NCBI RefSeq assembly: GCF_024281035.1
Contig: NZ_JAMXLH010000030.1
Span: 1-64,000 of the forward strand
Direction: 5' to 3'
Length of the DNA stretch: 64,000 nt
DNA from: Paraburkholderia sp.
GTDB lineage: Bacteria; Pseudomonadota; Gammaproteobacteria; Burkholderiales; Burkholderiaceae
Below are positions 40,684-49,538 of the stretch, in pieces (within the stretch, counting starts at the first letter, position 1; each line of letters opens with the position of its first letter). A model generated the notes under the pieces. The model saw only the letters and a program-made list of their open reading frames with translations, did not search any database and was not told the DNA's origin. The position numbers and the translations under genes were made by a program.

Positions 40684-40708
40684 GTGTGTTGCCGGTGCGG
40701 CGCAGCGC

Positions 40709-42058
40709 TTACAGCACGTAGCGCGACAGATCCTCGTCCTGCGCGACTTCGCCGAGCGCGCGGTCGACGTACGCGGCGTCGATGGCCACGGTCGTTCCCG
40801 AGTGATTGCCCGCTGCGAACGACACCTCTTCGAGCAGCTTTTCGATGACGGTGTACAGGCGCCGTGCACCGATGTTCTCGGTTTTCTCGTTGACGGAAAA
40901 CGCGATCTCGGCGAGACGGCGAATGCCGTCGTCGGCGAAATCGAGCTGCACGTCTTCGGTTGCGAGCAGCGCCTGATATTGCTTGACGAGGCTCGCATCG
41001 GTCGCGACGAGAATTGCTTCGAAGTCCTTCACGGACAGCGAATCGAGTTCCACGCGGATCGGGAAGCGGCCCTGCAGTTCCGGAATCAGATCGCTCGGCT
41101 TCGCAAGATGGAACGCGCCGCTTGCGATGAACAGGATGTGATCGGTCTTCACCATCCCGTACTTCGTATTGATGGTTGTGCCTTCAACGAGCGGCAGCAG
41201 ATCGCGCTGCACACCCTGGCGCGAGACTTCGCCGCCGCCGCCTTCGGCGTTGCGCGACGCGATCTTGTCGATTTCGTCGAGGAACACGATGCCGTTCTGC
41301 TCGACGTTCTGCACGGCCTTCGTCTTGACCTCTTCGTCGTTGAGCATCTTGCCCGCTTCTTCGTCCGTGAGGACCTTCAGCGCTTCCTTCACCTTGAGCT
41401 TGCGGCGCGTCTTCTTGCCGCCGCCCAGGTTCGCGAACATCGAGCGGATCTGGTCGGTCATGTCCTCCATTCCGGGCGGGCCCATGATGTCCATGCCGAC
41501 TTGCGGCAGTTCGACGTCGAGCTCGATCTCCTTGTCGTCGAGCTGGCCTTCGCGCAGGCGCTTGCGAAACGTCTGCCGCGTGGCGTTGTCGCCTTCGCCG
41601 TGGCTCGCGGTGTCCACCGCCGAGCCGAAGCCGACCGGACGCGCGCTCGGCAGCAGGATGTCGAGGATGCGGTCTTCGGCCTGATCGGTGGCCTTGCTGC
41701 GCACCTTGCGCATTTCCGATTCGCGCGTCTGCTTGACCGAAATCTCGATCAGGTCGCGCACGATGCTGTCCACGTCGCGGCCAACGTAGCCCACTTCCGT
41801 GAACTTGGTCGCTTCGATCTTGATGAACGGCGCGTCGGCGAGTTTCGCGAGGCGGCGTGCAATCTCGGTCTTGCCGACGCCGGTCGGCCCGATCATGAGG
41901 ATGTTCTTCGGCGTGATTTCCTGACGCAGCGGGTCGGCGACCTGCTGGCGGCGCCAGCGGTTGCGCAGCGCGACGGCGACGGCCTTCTTCGCGCGTGCCT
42001 GGCCGATGATGTGTTTGTCGAGTTCCGAGACGATCTCGGCGGGGGTCATGGTGCTCAT
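40709..42058 (-). CDS. hslU: HslUV ATPase subunit HslU
   Basis: AAA+ unfoldase that feeds substrates to HslV. The 449 residues include the N-terminal [17 protein letters not shown], Walker [17 protein letters not shown], the pore loop [16 protein letters not shown], an I domain (about 110-240), Walker [13 protein letters not shown] and the C-terminal DLSRYVL tail that docks into HslV. It is downstream of hslV by 37 bases in a heat-shock operon. Confidence 0.98.
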   Translation of the reverse strand: MSTMTPAEIVSELDKHIIGQARAKKAVAVALRNRWRRQQVADPLRQEITPKNILMIGPTGVGKTEIARRLAKLADAPFIKIEATKFTEVGYVGRDVDSIVRDLIEISVKQTRESEMRKVRSKATDQAEDRILDILLPSARPVGFGSAVDTASHGEGDNATRQTFRKRLREGQLDDKEIELDVELPQVGMDIMGPPGMEDMTDQIRSMFANLGGGKKTRRKLKVKEALKVLTDEEAGKMLNDEEVKTKAVQNVEQNGIVFLDEIDKIASRNAEGGGGEVSRQGVQRDLLPLVEGTTINTKYGMVKTDHILFIASGAFHLAKPSDLIPELQGRFPIRVELDSLSVKDFEAILVATDASLVKQYQALLATEDVQLDFADDGIRRLAEIAFSVNEKTENIGARRLYTVIEKLLEEVSFAAGNHSGTTVAIDAAYVDRALGEVAQDEDLSRYVL

Positions 42059-42095
42059 CCTGATTCCTTCTCGTCTGTTCGGTCTGCGAGTCCGG

Positions 42096-42632
42096 TTACT
42101 CGATGGTTTCGATCACGCGGTTGTGGTTCGTGTAGATACACATGTCGCCCGCGATTTCGAGCGACTTTTCGACGATCTCACGCGGGCTCAGCTCGGTGTT
42201 GTCGACGAGCGCGCGCGCCGCGGCCTGCGCATAGGCTCCGCCCGAGCCGATCGCGCAGATCCCGCCTTCGGGATCGAGCACGTCGCCGTTGCCGGTGATG
42301 ACGAGGGTGGTTTGCCCGTCGGCGGCGATCAGCATCGCTTCGAGGCGGCGCAGCATGCGGTCGGTGCGCCAGTCTTTCGCGAGTTCGACGGCGGCGCGCG
42401 TGAGGTTGCCCTGATGCTTTTCGAGCTTGGCTTCGAAGCGGTCGAGGAGCGAAAACGCATCGGCCGTGCCGCCCGCGAAGCCGACCATGACCTTGCCGCC
42501 GTAGATGCGCCGAACCTTCTTCGCGCCACCCTTCATGACGATGTTGCCGAGCGTGACCTGGCCGTCGCCGCCGAGCGCGACCTTGTCGCCGCGCCGCACG
42601 GAGACGATCGTCGTGCCGTGAAATTGCTCCAT
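42096..42632 (-). CDS. hslV: HslUV protease subunit HslV
   Basis: Threonine protease of the bacterial proteasome-like complex. The 178-residue chain begins [20 protein letters not shown]; processing exposes Thr7 of HGTT as the active-site residue. Catalytic Lys lies in [20 protein letters not shown] and [14 protein letters not shown] follows. It is the first gene of hslVU behind a sigma-32-like promoter. Confidence 0.97.
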   Translation of the reverse strand: MEQFHGTTIVSVRRGDKVALGGDGQVTLGNIVMKGGAKKVRRIYGGKVMVGFAGGTADAFSLLDRFEAKLEKHQGNLTRAAVELAKDWRTDRMLRRLEAMLIAADGQTTLVITGNGDVLDPEGGICAIGSGGAYAQAAARALVDNTELSPREIVEKSLEIAGDMCIYTNHNRVIETIE

Positions 42633-42765
42633 GTGGGTTCCTCTTTTGACCGTTTGTTCCGGTGACTGTTTGGGGGATGCGGCCGCTAACCGGGCCGCCG
42701 CCGCTGAATTCCGGGGTGCGCCGCGCGCGCTTTCAGGCGCGCGGGCGAAGCACGTTCCGATACAA

Positions 42766-42792
42766 GTTTAGGGCGGCGGTGGGCAGTTCAAG
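42766..42792 (-). promoter_or_regulatory. sigma-32-like promoter of hslVU
   Basis: On the minus strand CTTGAA (42792-42787) and CCCTAAAC (42773-42766) are separated by 13 bases, close to the heat-shock consensus CTTGAA-N(11-16)-CCCCATnT. The predicted leader is about 130 bases. hslVU is a standard sigma-32 operon. Confidence 0.5.
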
Positions 42793-42939
42793 AGCGCGTG
42801 CGGGGGAAAACGCGCCGCACGCGAAGTCAGGATACGCGCGGGCAGGCCGCAAAAACAAAAAGCGCACGGGACTCCGTGCGCTTCTTTGGGGAAGGCGGAT
42901 TGTGTGGCGCGCACCCGCGGCGGCGCACCCGCTAATCGA

Positions 42940-43359
42940 TCAATCGCCGAACAGCTTCTGGCGCAGTTCGCGGCGCTCCTGCGCCTCGAGCGACAGCGTG
43001 GCCGTGGGCCGCGCGAGCAGACGCGGGATCCCGATCGGCTCGCCCGTTTCCTCGCACCAGCCATACTCGCCCGACTCGATGCGCGCGAGCGACTGCTGCA
43101 CTTTCTTCAGCAGCTTGCGTTCGCGATCGCGCGTGCGCAGCTCGAGTGCATGCTCTTCTTCGATCGTTGCGCGGTCGGCCGGATCCGGCACGATTACGGT
43201 TTCGCGCAGGTTCTCGGTGGTTTGGCCCGCATTGCGGAGGATTTCCGCCTGCAGCTGTTCGAGCCGGTTTTTGAAGAAAGCGAGCTGATCCTCATTCATG
43301 TAATCCTTATCGCTCATCTTCAGGATTTCGGCTTCGGTCAAGAGTCGTTTCGTGGTCAT
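42940..43359 (-). CDS. dksA: RNA polymerase-binding transcription factor DksA (single-Cys form)
   Basis: Secondary-channel factor that works with ppGpp in the stringent response. The 139 residues include the coiled coil with tip motif DPADRAT (Asp59, Asp62), RNRDRERKLLKK-like helix, and the globular end. Only Cys102 (YGWCEETG) remains of the four zinc cysteines; the others are Thr, Ser and Ala. This resembles the zinc-independent DksA type known from some alpha- and gamma-proteobacteria. The start ATG 43359 is taken from the family; 27 upstream codons show no conservation. Confidence 0.95.
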   Translation of the reverse strand: MTTKRLLTEAEILKMSDKDYMNEDQLAFFKNRLEQLQAEILRNAGQTTENLRETVIVPDPADRATIEEEHALELRTRDRERKLLKKVQQSLARIESGEYGWCEETGEPIGIPRLLARPTATLSLEAQERRELRQKLFGD

Positions 43360-44058
43360 CTGGCTTGCTTCTTCAATGAGTGAGGCAAAACTTGCGCTTG
43401 TGCCCGCACTTTTGTGTTGCCCGCAATGGCTTTGTACCACGCGCCATTCTTCTGGCTGACGCGTTGTCTCGCGCGAACGATGCGCTCTCGTGGACGCCGA
43501 AGCGCCGCTGCGGGGCCGAACTCCTCTGGAAACCGCTCTTCAGATACTCCTGAGGCATTTTCCGTACCGGCTACGCGCTGCCACGCCGCGTGCCGCCGGT
43601 GGGGCTGTACCGTCCGGTGCAAATGCGCCGGGGGCCGCCATTCTACTCATACTTGTTGTACTTACCGCACTGTCGGCGCGGCCAGTTTTACGAGGCCGCA
43701 TCGCTTGCGCATGCAGCGCGCATGGCGGCCTTTATTTGGCTGCCCGCTTATCTGCCCGCGTGCTCTCCCGTCTGCTTTCCCGCAGTCTTTCCAATAGGGT
43801 GGCGCAGCGGGGCCGCAAAGTCGGGCCGTATTGTAACTGAATCGCAAGTGCGTGCTGTGAGGGGGAAATCCCTGCTTCCGGGCGCATTCGTATTCGGCAC
43901 GTTATCAGGAAAATATAACGCGCCAAACGTGAAAAAGCGATGGTCGGGTACGTTATTTGGAGGGATGGGCCACGCAAAGAGGGGACGGTGCAGGCCTTTC
44001 CCGGCGCGCAGGACGCACGCCGGGGCCGAACAACGCTCAGCTCAAACCCGGATGCGGC
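43360..44058. other. 699-base intergenic region upstream of dksA
   Basis: No credible gene. It should hold the dksA promoter and leader, plus the 3' flank of the CobW gene. Base composition falls in patches, notably 43895-43960, where an inverted repeat CGTTAT-n9-ATAACG (43900-43905 and 43915-43920) lies. No rRNA, tRNA or known riboswitch core is visible. The size is unusual for this compact region. Confidence 0.6.
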
Positions 44059-45147
44059 TCAGACGAGGCAGGCGTCGAGGCCGTCGGTGATGAGGTCTTG
44101 CGGCAGTTCGATGCCGATGAACACCATCTTGCTGCTCTTCTTTTCACTCGGCAGCCATTTTTGGGCAAGGTCGCTGCCCATCATCTGATGGACGCCCTGG
44201 AACACTACCTTGCGATCCACGCCCTTCATGAACAGCACGCCCTTGTAGCGCAGCAGACGTTCGCCGTAGATCTGCAGGATGCCGCCAAGGAAGTCTTCGA
44301 GACGGTTCGCATCGAACGCGCGGTCGCTTCGGTACACGAACGATTTGATCTTGTCGTCGTGGTGCGCGTGGTGATGATGGTGGCCGTGATCGTGGCCTTC
44401 ATGACCTTCGTGGCCTTCGTGATCGCAGTGGCCGTGATCGTGATCGCAGTGCGCGTGATCGTGATCATGATCGTGCGCGTGATCGTCTTCCTCGAGGAAA
44501 TCCGGGTCGATCTCGAGCTTCGCATTGAGGTTGAAGCCGCGCAGGTCGAACACTTCCTTGATGTCGGCTTCGCCGAAATTCACCTGGCGGATCTGCGCCT
44601 TCGGATTCATGTGCATCAGACGATGGCGCAGGTCGGCGAGCTCCGCTTCGTCGACGAGATCGGCCTTCGTGATGAACAGGCGGTCGGCGAAACCGGCCTG
44701 GCGCTGCACCACTTCGTGCTCGTCGAGCTGATGGTTGCCGTGCTTCGCGTCGACGAGCGTGATGATCGCGTCGAGCAGGAACTGGTCGGCGATGTCGTTA
44801 TCCATGAAGAACGTCTGCGCGACCGGGCCCGGATTCGCGAGACCCGTGGTTTCGATCACGACGCGGTCGAAATCGAGCTTGCCGTCGCGCTTTTGCTGCG
44901 CGAGGTCGCCGAGCACGCGCGCAAGGTCGCCGCGGATCGTGCAGCAGATGCAGCCGTTGCTCATCTGGATGATCTGCTCGCCGCTGTCCTGCACGAGGAT
45001 CTCGTTGTCGATGTTCTCTTCGCCGAACTCGTTTTCGATCACGGCAATCTTCATGCCGTGCTGTTCGTTGAGGATGCGCTTGAGCAGCGTCGTTTTGCCG
45101 CTGCCGAGAAAACCGGTCAGGATGGTTACGGGAATCATGGTTGCCAT
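44059..45147 (-). CDS. CobW/COG0523 GTPase with His-rich loop, probable zinc chaperone
   Basis: A 362-residue G3E GTPase. It has Walker A TGFLGSGKTTLLKRIL (11-26), the metal-binding NGCICCTIRGDL (CxCC at 66-69), Walker B VVIETTGLANPGP, and base recognition ITKADLVDE. Residues 223-263 form a loop with about 21 histidines plus Asp, Glu and Cys, then the CobW C-terminal domain begins. Such proteins (YeiR, ZigA, ZagA) deliver or store zinc under zinc limitation. A Zur-like palindrome lies about 90 bases upstream, supporting a zinc role. Confidence 0.9.
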   Translation of the reverse strand: MATMIPVTILTGFLGSGKTTLLKRILNEQHGMKIAVIENEFGEENIDNEILVQDSGEQIIQMSNGCICCTIRGDLARVLGDLAQQKRDGKLDFDRVVIETTGLANPGPVAQTFFMDNDIADQFLLDAIITLVDAKHGNHQLDEHEVVQRQAGFADRLFITKADLVDEAELADLRHRLMHMNPKAQIRQVNFGEADIKEVFDLRGFNLNAKLEIDPDFLEEDDHAHDHDHDHAHCDHDHGHCDHEGHEGHEGHDHGHHHHHAHHDDKIKSFVYRSDRAFDANRLEDFLGGILQIYGERLLRYKGVLFMKGVDRKVVFQGVHQMMGSDLAQKWLPSEKKSSKMVFIGIELPQDLITDGLDACLV

Positions 45148-45237
45148 GCTGGGTGCCTGTTCTGTGCTGTGCGTGAATCGGAGCGCTGGCCGTCCGGCGC
45201 GCTCTGGCGCGCGTGGAAAAGGGTGTCGCTGCCCGGT

Positions 45238-45250
45238 GTTACAACATAAC
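45238..45250 (-). promoter_or_regulatory. Zur-like operator upstream of the CobW GTPase
   Basis: GTTACAACATAAC reads GTTA-n5-TAAC on both strands, matching the core of the proteobacterial Zur box TGTTATAnTATAACA. Further TAAC half-sites follow at 45266-45269 and 45279-45282. The position, about 90-105 bases before the start, suits control of the zinc-chaperone gene. No matrix score was computed. Confidence 0.5.
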
Positions 45251-45258
45251 TGCGTATT

Positions 45259-45298
45259 GGAACATAACTTCGGAAACGTAACTTCGGAAACATACCCG
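45259..45298 (+). repeat. 13/14-bp tandem repeat near the Zur-like site
   Basis: Three adjacent units GGAACATAACTTC, GGAAACGTAACTTC and GGAAACATACCCG. Each carries a YRTAAC-like half-site, so the array could be a set of extra operator half-sites. Confidence 0.7.
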
Positions 45299-45444
45299 CG
45301 CCGCCGCTGTATCGCGCGGCCGAAGCCTGCGCTGGAGGGGGCGCCGGAGCGTGCGCTGCCGGTTACGTCAATGCCGGATACGCCAGATAAGGGGCGCGAG
45401 CGCGGACGTTCCGGTCCGCGCACTAGCCGGGCAGATGGGGCCGT

Positions 45445-46647
45445 TCAGGCGATCTGCAACAGCAGGCCCTTGAGATACTCGCCTTCCGGGAACGCCGTGA
45501 GCAGCGGATGATCGACGCCCGCGCCGAGGCGCTTGAGGATGCGCGCGTCGACTTTCGCGTCGGCGGCTGCGCCCGCGACGATCTTCTGGAAAAGATCCGC
45601 ATCGATCGCGCCCGAGCACGAATACGTGAAGAGCAGGCCACCCGGACGCAGCAGCTTGAACCCGGTGAGGTTGATGTCCTTGTACGCGCGCGCCGCGCGG
45701 TCGACGTGCTCGCGCGACGCGGCGAACTTCGGCGGATCGAGCACGACGAGGTCGAAACGCTCGCCCTCGTCGTGCAGGCGGCGCAGCGTCTTGAAGGCGT
45801 CGGCGTCGAGCCAGGCGGCGCGGGCCGCGTCGAACCCGTTCGCTTCGACGTTCTTCTGCGCGGTCGCGAGCGCGTCGCCCGACGAGTCGATCGACACCAC
45901 GCGTTTTGCGCCGCCCTTCATCGCCGCGAGCGAGAAGCCGCCGGTATAGCAGAAGCAGTTGAGCACCTCGCGCTCGCGCGCGAAGGTCTGCACGAGCGCG
46001 CGGTTGTCGCGCTGATCGACGTAGAACCCGGTCTTGTGGCCGTTGCGCACGTCGACGTGATAGCGCACGCCGTTCTCGCTCGTCACGATGGTTGCGGGCG
46101 GCTCGTCGCCCGCGAGCAGCCCGGTGATCTGCTCAAGCCCTTCTTTTTCTCGGATCGACACGTCCGAGCGCTCATAGACGTTCGGGCAGCCGGTCGCGCT
46201 CGTGAGCGCGGCGACGATGGCTTCCTTCCACGCCTCGACGCCGGCCGCCATGAACTGGCAGACGAGCTGGCCGCGTCCGTTTGCGCCGTCTTCGACGTAG
46301 TGATCGACGATCAGGCCCGGCAGGCCGTCCGCCTCGCCGAAGATCAGGCGCACGGCGCCGGTGCCGGTCACCATCGCCTGGCGGTGCGCGACGGCGCGCT
46401 GCACGCGGCGCTTGAAGAACGCGTGATCGATGGGTTCGTTCTCGTCGAAGCTCCAGACGCGCACGCGGATCTGCGAGTGCGGGCTGTAGGCGGCGCGCGC
46501 GAGAAAGCGTCCGTCGTGCGCGCGCACGATCACGGTTGCGCCCGCGGCGGGCTTGCCTTCGACGCGGTCGATCGCAGTCGCGTAGACCCACGGATGGCGG
46601 CGCGCCAGGGATTTTTCTTTCGACGGTTTGAGCGTGACGATATTCAT
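45445..46647 (-). CDS. rlmI: 23S rRNA m5C1962 methyltransferase RlmI-type
   Basis: SAM-dependent RNA methyltransferase of 400 residues. It has an N-terminal PUA domain (about 1-75), a middle beta domain, and a Rossmann core with CFCYTGGFSLAAMKGGAK as motif I. VLDPPKFAASREHVDRA is motif IV and FTYSCSGAIDADLF carries the late Cys-containing motif. It stands between the CobW gene and xerC on the same strand with wide gaps, so it may be monocistronic. Confidence 0.94.
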   Translation of the reverse strand: MNIVTLKPSKEKSLARRHPWVYATAIDRVEGKPAAGATVIVRAHDGRFLARAAYSPHSQIRVRVWSFDENEPIDHAFFKRRVQRAVAHRQAMVTGTGAVRLIFGEADGLPGLIVDHYVEDGANGRGQLVCQFMAAGVEAWKEAIVAALTSATGCPNVYERSDVSIREKEGLEQITGLLAGDEPPATIVTSENGVRYHVDVRNGHKTGFYVDQRDNRALVQTFAREREVLNCFCYTGGFSLAAMKGGAKRVVSIDSSGDALATAQKNVEANGFDAARAAWLDADAFKTLRRLHDEGERFDLVVLDPPKFAASREHVDRAARAYKDINLTGFKLLRPGGLLFTYSCSGAIDADLFQKIVAGAAADAKVDARILKRLGAGVDHPLLTAFPEGEYLKGLLLQIA

Positions 46648-46727
46648 GATGTGTTCAATACAGAAAGCCGGCGCGCGCGGCGGCTGGCTCAGGTCGCCAG
46701 GCCACCGCGCCGATGCGCCGCAGCGCG

Positions 46728-47666
46728 TCAGCCGCGCTTTTTCGCGCGTGGATGCGCGGTGTCGTAGACCCGCGCGAGATGCTGGAAATCGAGCGACGTA
46801 TAGACCTGGGTGGCCGCGATGCTCGCGTGGCCGAGCAGTTCCTGCACCGCGCGCAGGTCGCCGCTCGATTGCAGGAGGTGGGTCGCGAACGAGTGCCGCA
46901 GCACGTGCGGGTGGACGTTGGCCGGAATGCCGGCTGCGAGCGCCGCGCGCTTCACGCGTTCGCGCACGACGCCGGGCGACATGCGGTTGCCGCGCACGGA
47001 GAGGAAGAGCGGGGCGTCGTCGTGCTTGACGAGCGTGTCGCGCACGGCGAGCCAGGCGTCGATGGCGTCGAGCGCCTTGCGCCCGACCGGCACGACGCGA
47101 TGCCGGTTGCCCTTGCCGTGCACTTCGACTTCGGCGGCGTCGCGCTTGAGCCAGCCTGCCGATTCGTAGCCGTCACGCTTCGCGTAGCGTACGTCGAGGC
47201 CCACGAGTTCGGCGAGCCGCAGCCCGGACGAGTAGAACAGTTCGAGTATCGCGTGATCGCGCAGCGCTTCGGCGTCGTTGCCGCCGGCCGCAGCCGGGCT
47301 GCGGGCTTCCATCAGACGCTGCGCGTCGTCGACGGAGAGCGCCTTCGGCAGCGTCTTCGCGCGCTTGGGCGCGCGCACGGCCGCCACGGGGTTCGCGTCG
47401 AGTTCGATTCGTCCCGCCAGCCAGCGATAAAACGCGCGCCATGCCGACAGCCGGTGCGCGATCGAGCGCGCCGAGAGCCCGCCCGCGTGTGCGCGAGAAA
47501 CGGCGCCGCGCACGTCGGCCGGCGTGATCTTTTCGAGCGGGCGCTCGCCTGCGAGCTTCTTCAGCTCGTCGAGTTCGTGCGTGTAGCCGCGCAGCGTGTG
47601 CGCCGACAGCCGCCGCTCGTGTTCGAGACTGGCGAGGTAGTCGGCGATCGGATCGGTCGAGGTCAC
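46728..47666 (-). CDS. xerC: site-specific tyrosine recombinase XerC
   Basis: Resolves chromosome dimers at dif with XerD. The 312-residue protein has an N-terminal SAM-like core-binding domain. The catalytic domain shows Arg in SSGLRLAELVGLDV, the beta-hairpin Lys in VHGKGNRHRVVPV, His-Arg in HVLRHSFATHLLQSSG, His in LLGHASIAATQVYT and nucleophile Tyr in the same segment. It lies downstream of the DUF484 gene and dapF, the usual dapF-DUF484-xerC order in proteobacteria. Confidence 0.96.
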   Translation of the reverse strand: MTSTDPIADYLASLEHERRLSAHTLRGYTHELDELKKLAGERPLEKITPADVRGAVSRAHAGGLSARSIAHRLSAWRAFYRWLAGRIELDANPVAAVRAPKRAKTLPKALSVDDAQRLMEARSPAAAGGNDAEALRDHAILELFYSSGLRLAELVGLDVRYAKRDGYESAGWLKRDAAEVEVHGKGNRHRVVPVGRKALDAIDAWLAVRDTLVKHDDAPLFLSVRGNRMSPGVVRERVKRAALAAGIPANVHPHVLRHSFATHLLQSSGDLRAVQELLGHASIAATQVYTSLDFQHLARVYDTAHPRAKKRG

Positions 47667-47718
47667 GATGGGCGGCGTTTCAGGCGAGCGGTGGGTGCGT
47701 GCGGTGCGCTTAGTGCGC

Positions 47719-48402
47719 TCAGTGCGGCAGCAGGCGCGTGAGCGCCGCGCTTGCGAGTGCGCCGATCTGCGTGAGGAAATCCGTGGCCATCCCCTCGTGG
47801 AAGCGGCGCGGATCCGGCGAGCCCATCACCAGCAGGCCGAACGCGTTGCCTTCGGTTTCGGCATGGCCGCCGGCGCCGGGCGCGCGCAGCGCCACCAGTG
47901 CGACCGATTGCGTTTCGCCGTCGGCAGGGTCGAGCCACTGTGCGGCTTCGAAACCCGAATTCGCGCCGCAGTACGGCACCGTGAGGCTGTTCGCGAAGAG
48001 CCGCACTTCTTCGCCGGTCTGGCGCGCGAAGTCGGACTGGCCGTAGGCTTCGGCCACGTCCCAGACACGCAGCGCGGCCTGCGGCACCTCGAACACGTCG
48101 CGCAGGTTCTCGGAGATGGCGCGGGGCAGGGCGTATGGATCGCGCTCGGCGATCACGCGCGTCGTCCAGCGGCCGAACTTCGTCGCGATGCTGTCGTTCT
48201 CGTGGCCGTAGCGCAGCAATTCGGAAAGACGGCGCTCGAGATGCTTGTTCTTCTCGCGCAGCATTTCCATCTGCCGCTCCTGCAGCGACACGGCGGCCTT
48301 GCCGTGAGGATTGCCGAGCTTGATCGTCGTGAGCAGTTCGGCATGCTCGACGAAGAATTCGGGGTTGGCGAGCAGGTAGTCGGCGACTTCTCGATCGTTC
48401 AT
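47719..48402 (-). CDS. DUF484 family protein
   Basis: A 227-residue cytoplasmic protein of unknown function with the family opening VADYLLANPEFFVEHAELL. A coiled coil follows (about 40-70, ERQMEMLREKNKHLERRLSE), then a GAF-like domain ending in LLVMGSPDPRRFHEGMATDFL. DUF484 genes are almost always found between dapF and xerC. The start ATG at 48402 is chosen by the family N-terminus; 41 upstream codons are open but featureless. Confidence 0.9.
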   Translation of the reverse strand: MNDREVADYLLANPEFFVEHAELLTTIKLGNPHGKAAVSLQERQMEMLREKNKHLERRLSELLRYGHENDSIATKFGRWTTRVIAERDPYALPRAISENLRDVFEVPQAALRVWDVAEAYGQSDFARQTGEEVRLFANSLTVPYCGANSGFEAAQWLDPADGETQSVALVALRAPGAGGHAETEGNAFGLLVMGSPDPRRFHEGMATDFLTQIGALASAALTRLLPH

Positions 48403-48587
48403 GTTGTCGGTGCGTGGTTGACGTGAGGCGCGCCGGGCGCGCAATCGATGAAGCGTTATAAGCGGTGAGGTCAAGCTGCGAATCCGGCACTGGCACTGGC
48501 GGCACACCGGCGGCACCGGCGGCATTGATGGCGCTGGCGGCTTACGCTGCCGCGCGGCGAACCGCTCAGTGCATTCACTCAGGGCCC

Positions 48588-49454
48588 TCAGTCGGCCAGT
48601 TCGATTTCACCCTCGAAAACGGTCGTGGCGGGACCCGCCATCATGAGCGCCGCGGATTCGTCGCGCGCGCCGTCCCAGGCAATCGTGAGCATGCCGCCGT
48701 GCGTGTGCACCTTGACCGGCGAATCGAGCAGTCCGCGCCGGATGCCCGCGGCCACGGCCGCGCAGGCGCCCGTGCCGCACGCGAGCGTTTCGCCCGCGCC
48801 GCGCTCGTAGACGCGCAGACGGACCTCGTTGCGCGAGACGACCTGCATGAAGCCGGCGTTGACCTTCTTCGGAAAGCGCGCATGCGCCTCGATCACGGGG
48901 CCTTCGACGAGCACCGGCCAGGCTTCGACGTCGTCGACCACCTGCACCGCGTGCGGGTTGCCCATCGAAACAGCCGAAATCCAGCGGGTCTTGCCGCCGA
49001 CGTCGAACGGCCAGAGCGTGTCGTTGCCTTCGCGTCGGCCTTCCAGTCCGCTGGCGTCGAACGGCACGCGCGCGGGTTCGAACACCGGGCTGCCCATGTC
49101 GACGACGACTTCGCCGTTTTCCTGCATGGCGAGCGTGATCGTGCCGTTTTGCACCTGCACGCGCACGCGGCTCGCATCGGTGAGCCTGCGCTCGCGCACG
49201 AACTTCACGAAGCAGCGCGCGCCGTTGCCGCAATGCTCCACTTCGCCGCCGTCACAGTTGAAGATGCGATAGCGGAAATCGACACCCTCGATGGTCGGCT
49301 TCTCGACCAGCAGCAACTGGTCGGCGCCGACGCCGAAATGGCGGTCGGCGAGCGCGCGCACGTGCTCGGGCGTGAGCGCGAGCGGCTGGCTGTAGCCATC
49401 GAGCACGACGAAGTCGTTACCCGCGCCGTGCATTTTGGTGAATTTGAGTTTCAT
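48588..49454 (-). CDS. dapF: diaminopimelate epimerase
   Basis: PLP-independent conversion of LL-DAP to meso-DAP for lysine and peptidoglycan. The 288 residues start [20 protein letters not shown]. They hold the two catalytic cysteines in [13 protein letters not shown] and [16 protein letters not shown], with [13 protein letters not shown] between. It is followed by DUF484 and xerC. The 5' neighbour is the lipid A acyltransferase, 84 bases upstream on the same strand. Confidence 0.97.
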   Translation of the reverse strand: MKLKFTKMHGAGNDFVVLDGYSQPLALTPEHVRALADRHFGVGADQLLLVEKPTIEGVDFRYRIFNCDGGEVEHCGNGARCFVKFVRERRLTDASRVRVQVQNGTITLAMQENGEVVVDMGSPVFEPARVPFDASGLEGRREGNDTLWPFDVGGKTRWISAVSMGNPHAVQVVDDVEAWPVLVEGPVIEAHARFPKKVNAGFMQVVSRNEVRLRVYERGAGETLACGTGACAAVAAGIRRGLLDSPVKVHTHGGMLTIAWDGARDESAALMMAGPATTVFEGEIELAD

Positions 49455-49538
49455 GCCGCTATTGTAAGTGAGGCCCGCGCGTTCGCCACGCAACCCGCAT
49501 GCACCCCGCATGTCCCCTGTAAGGCGGTCGCGGCCCGC

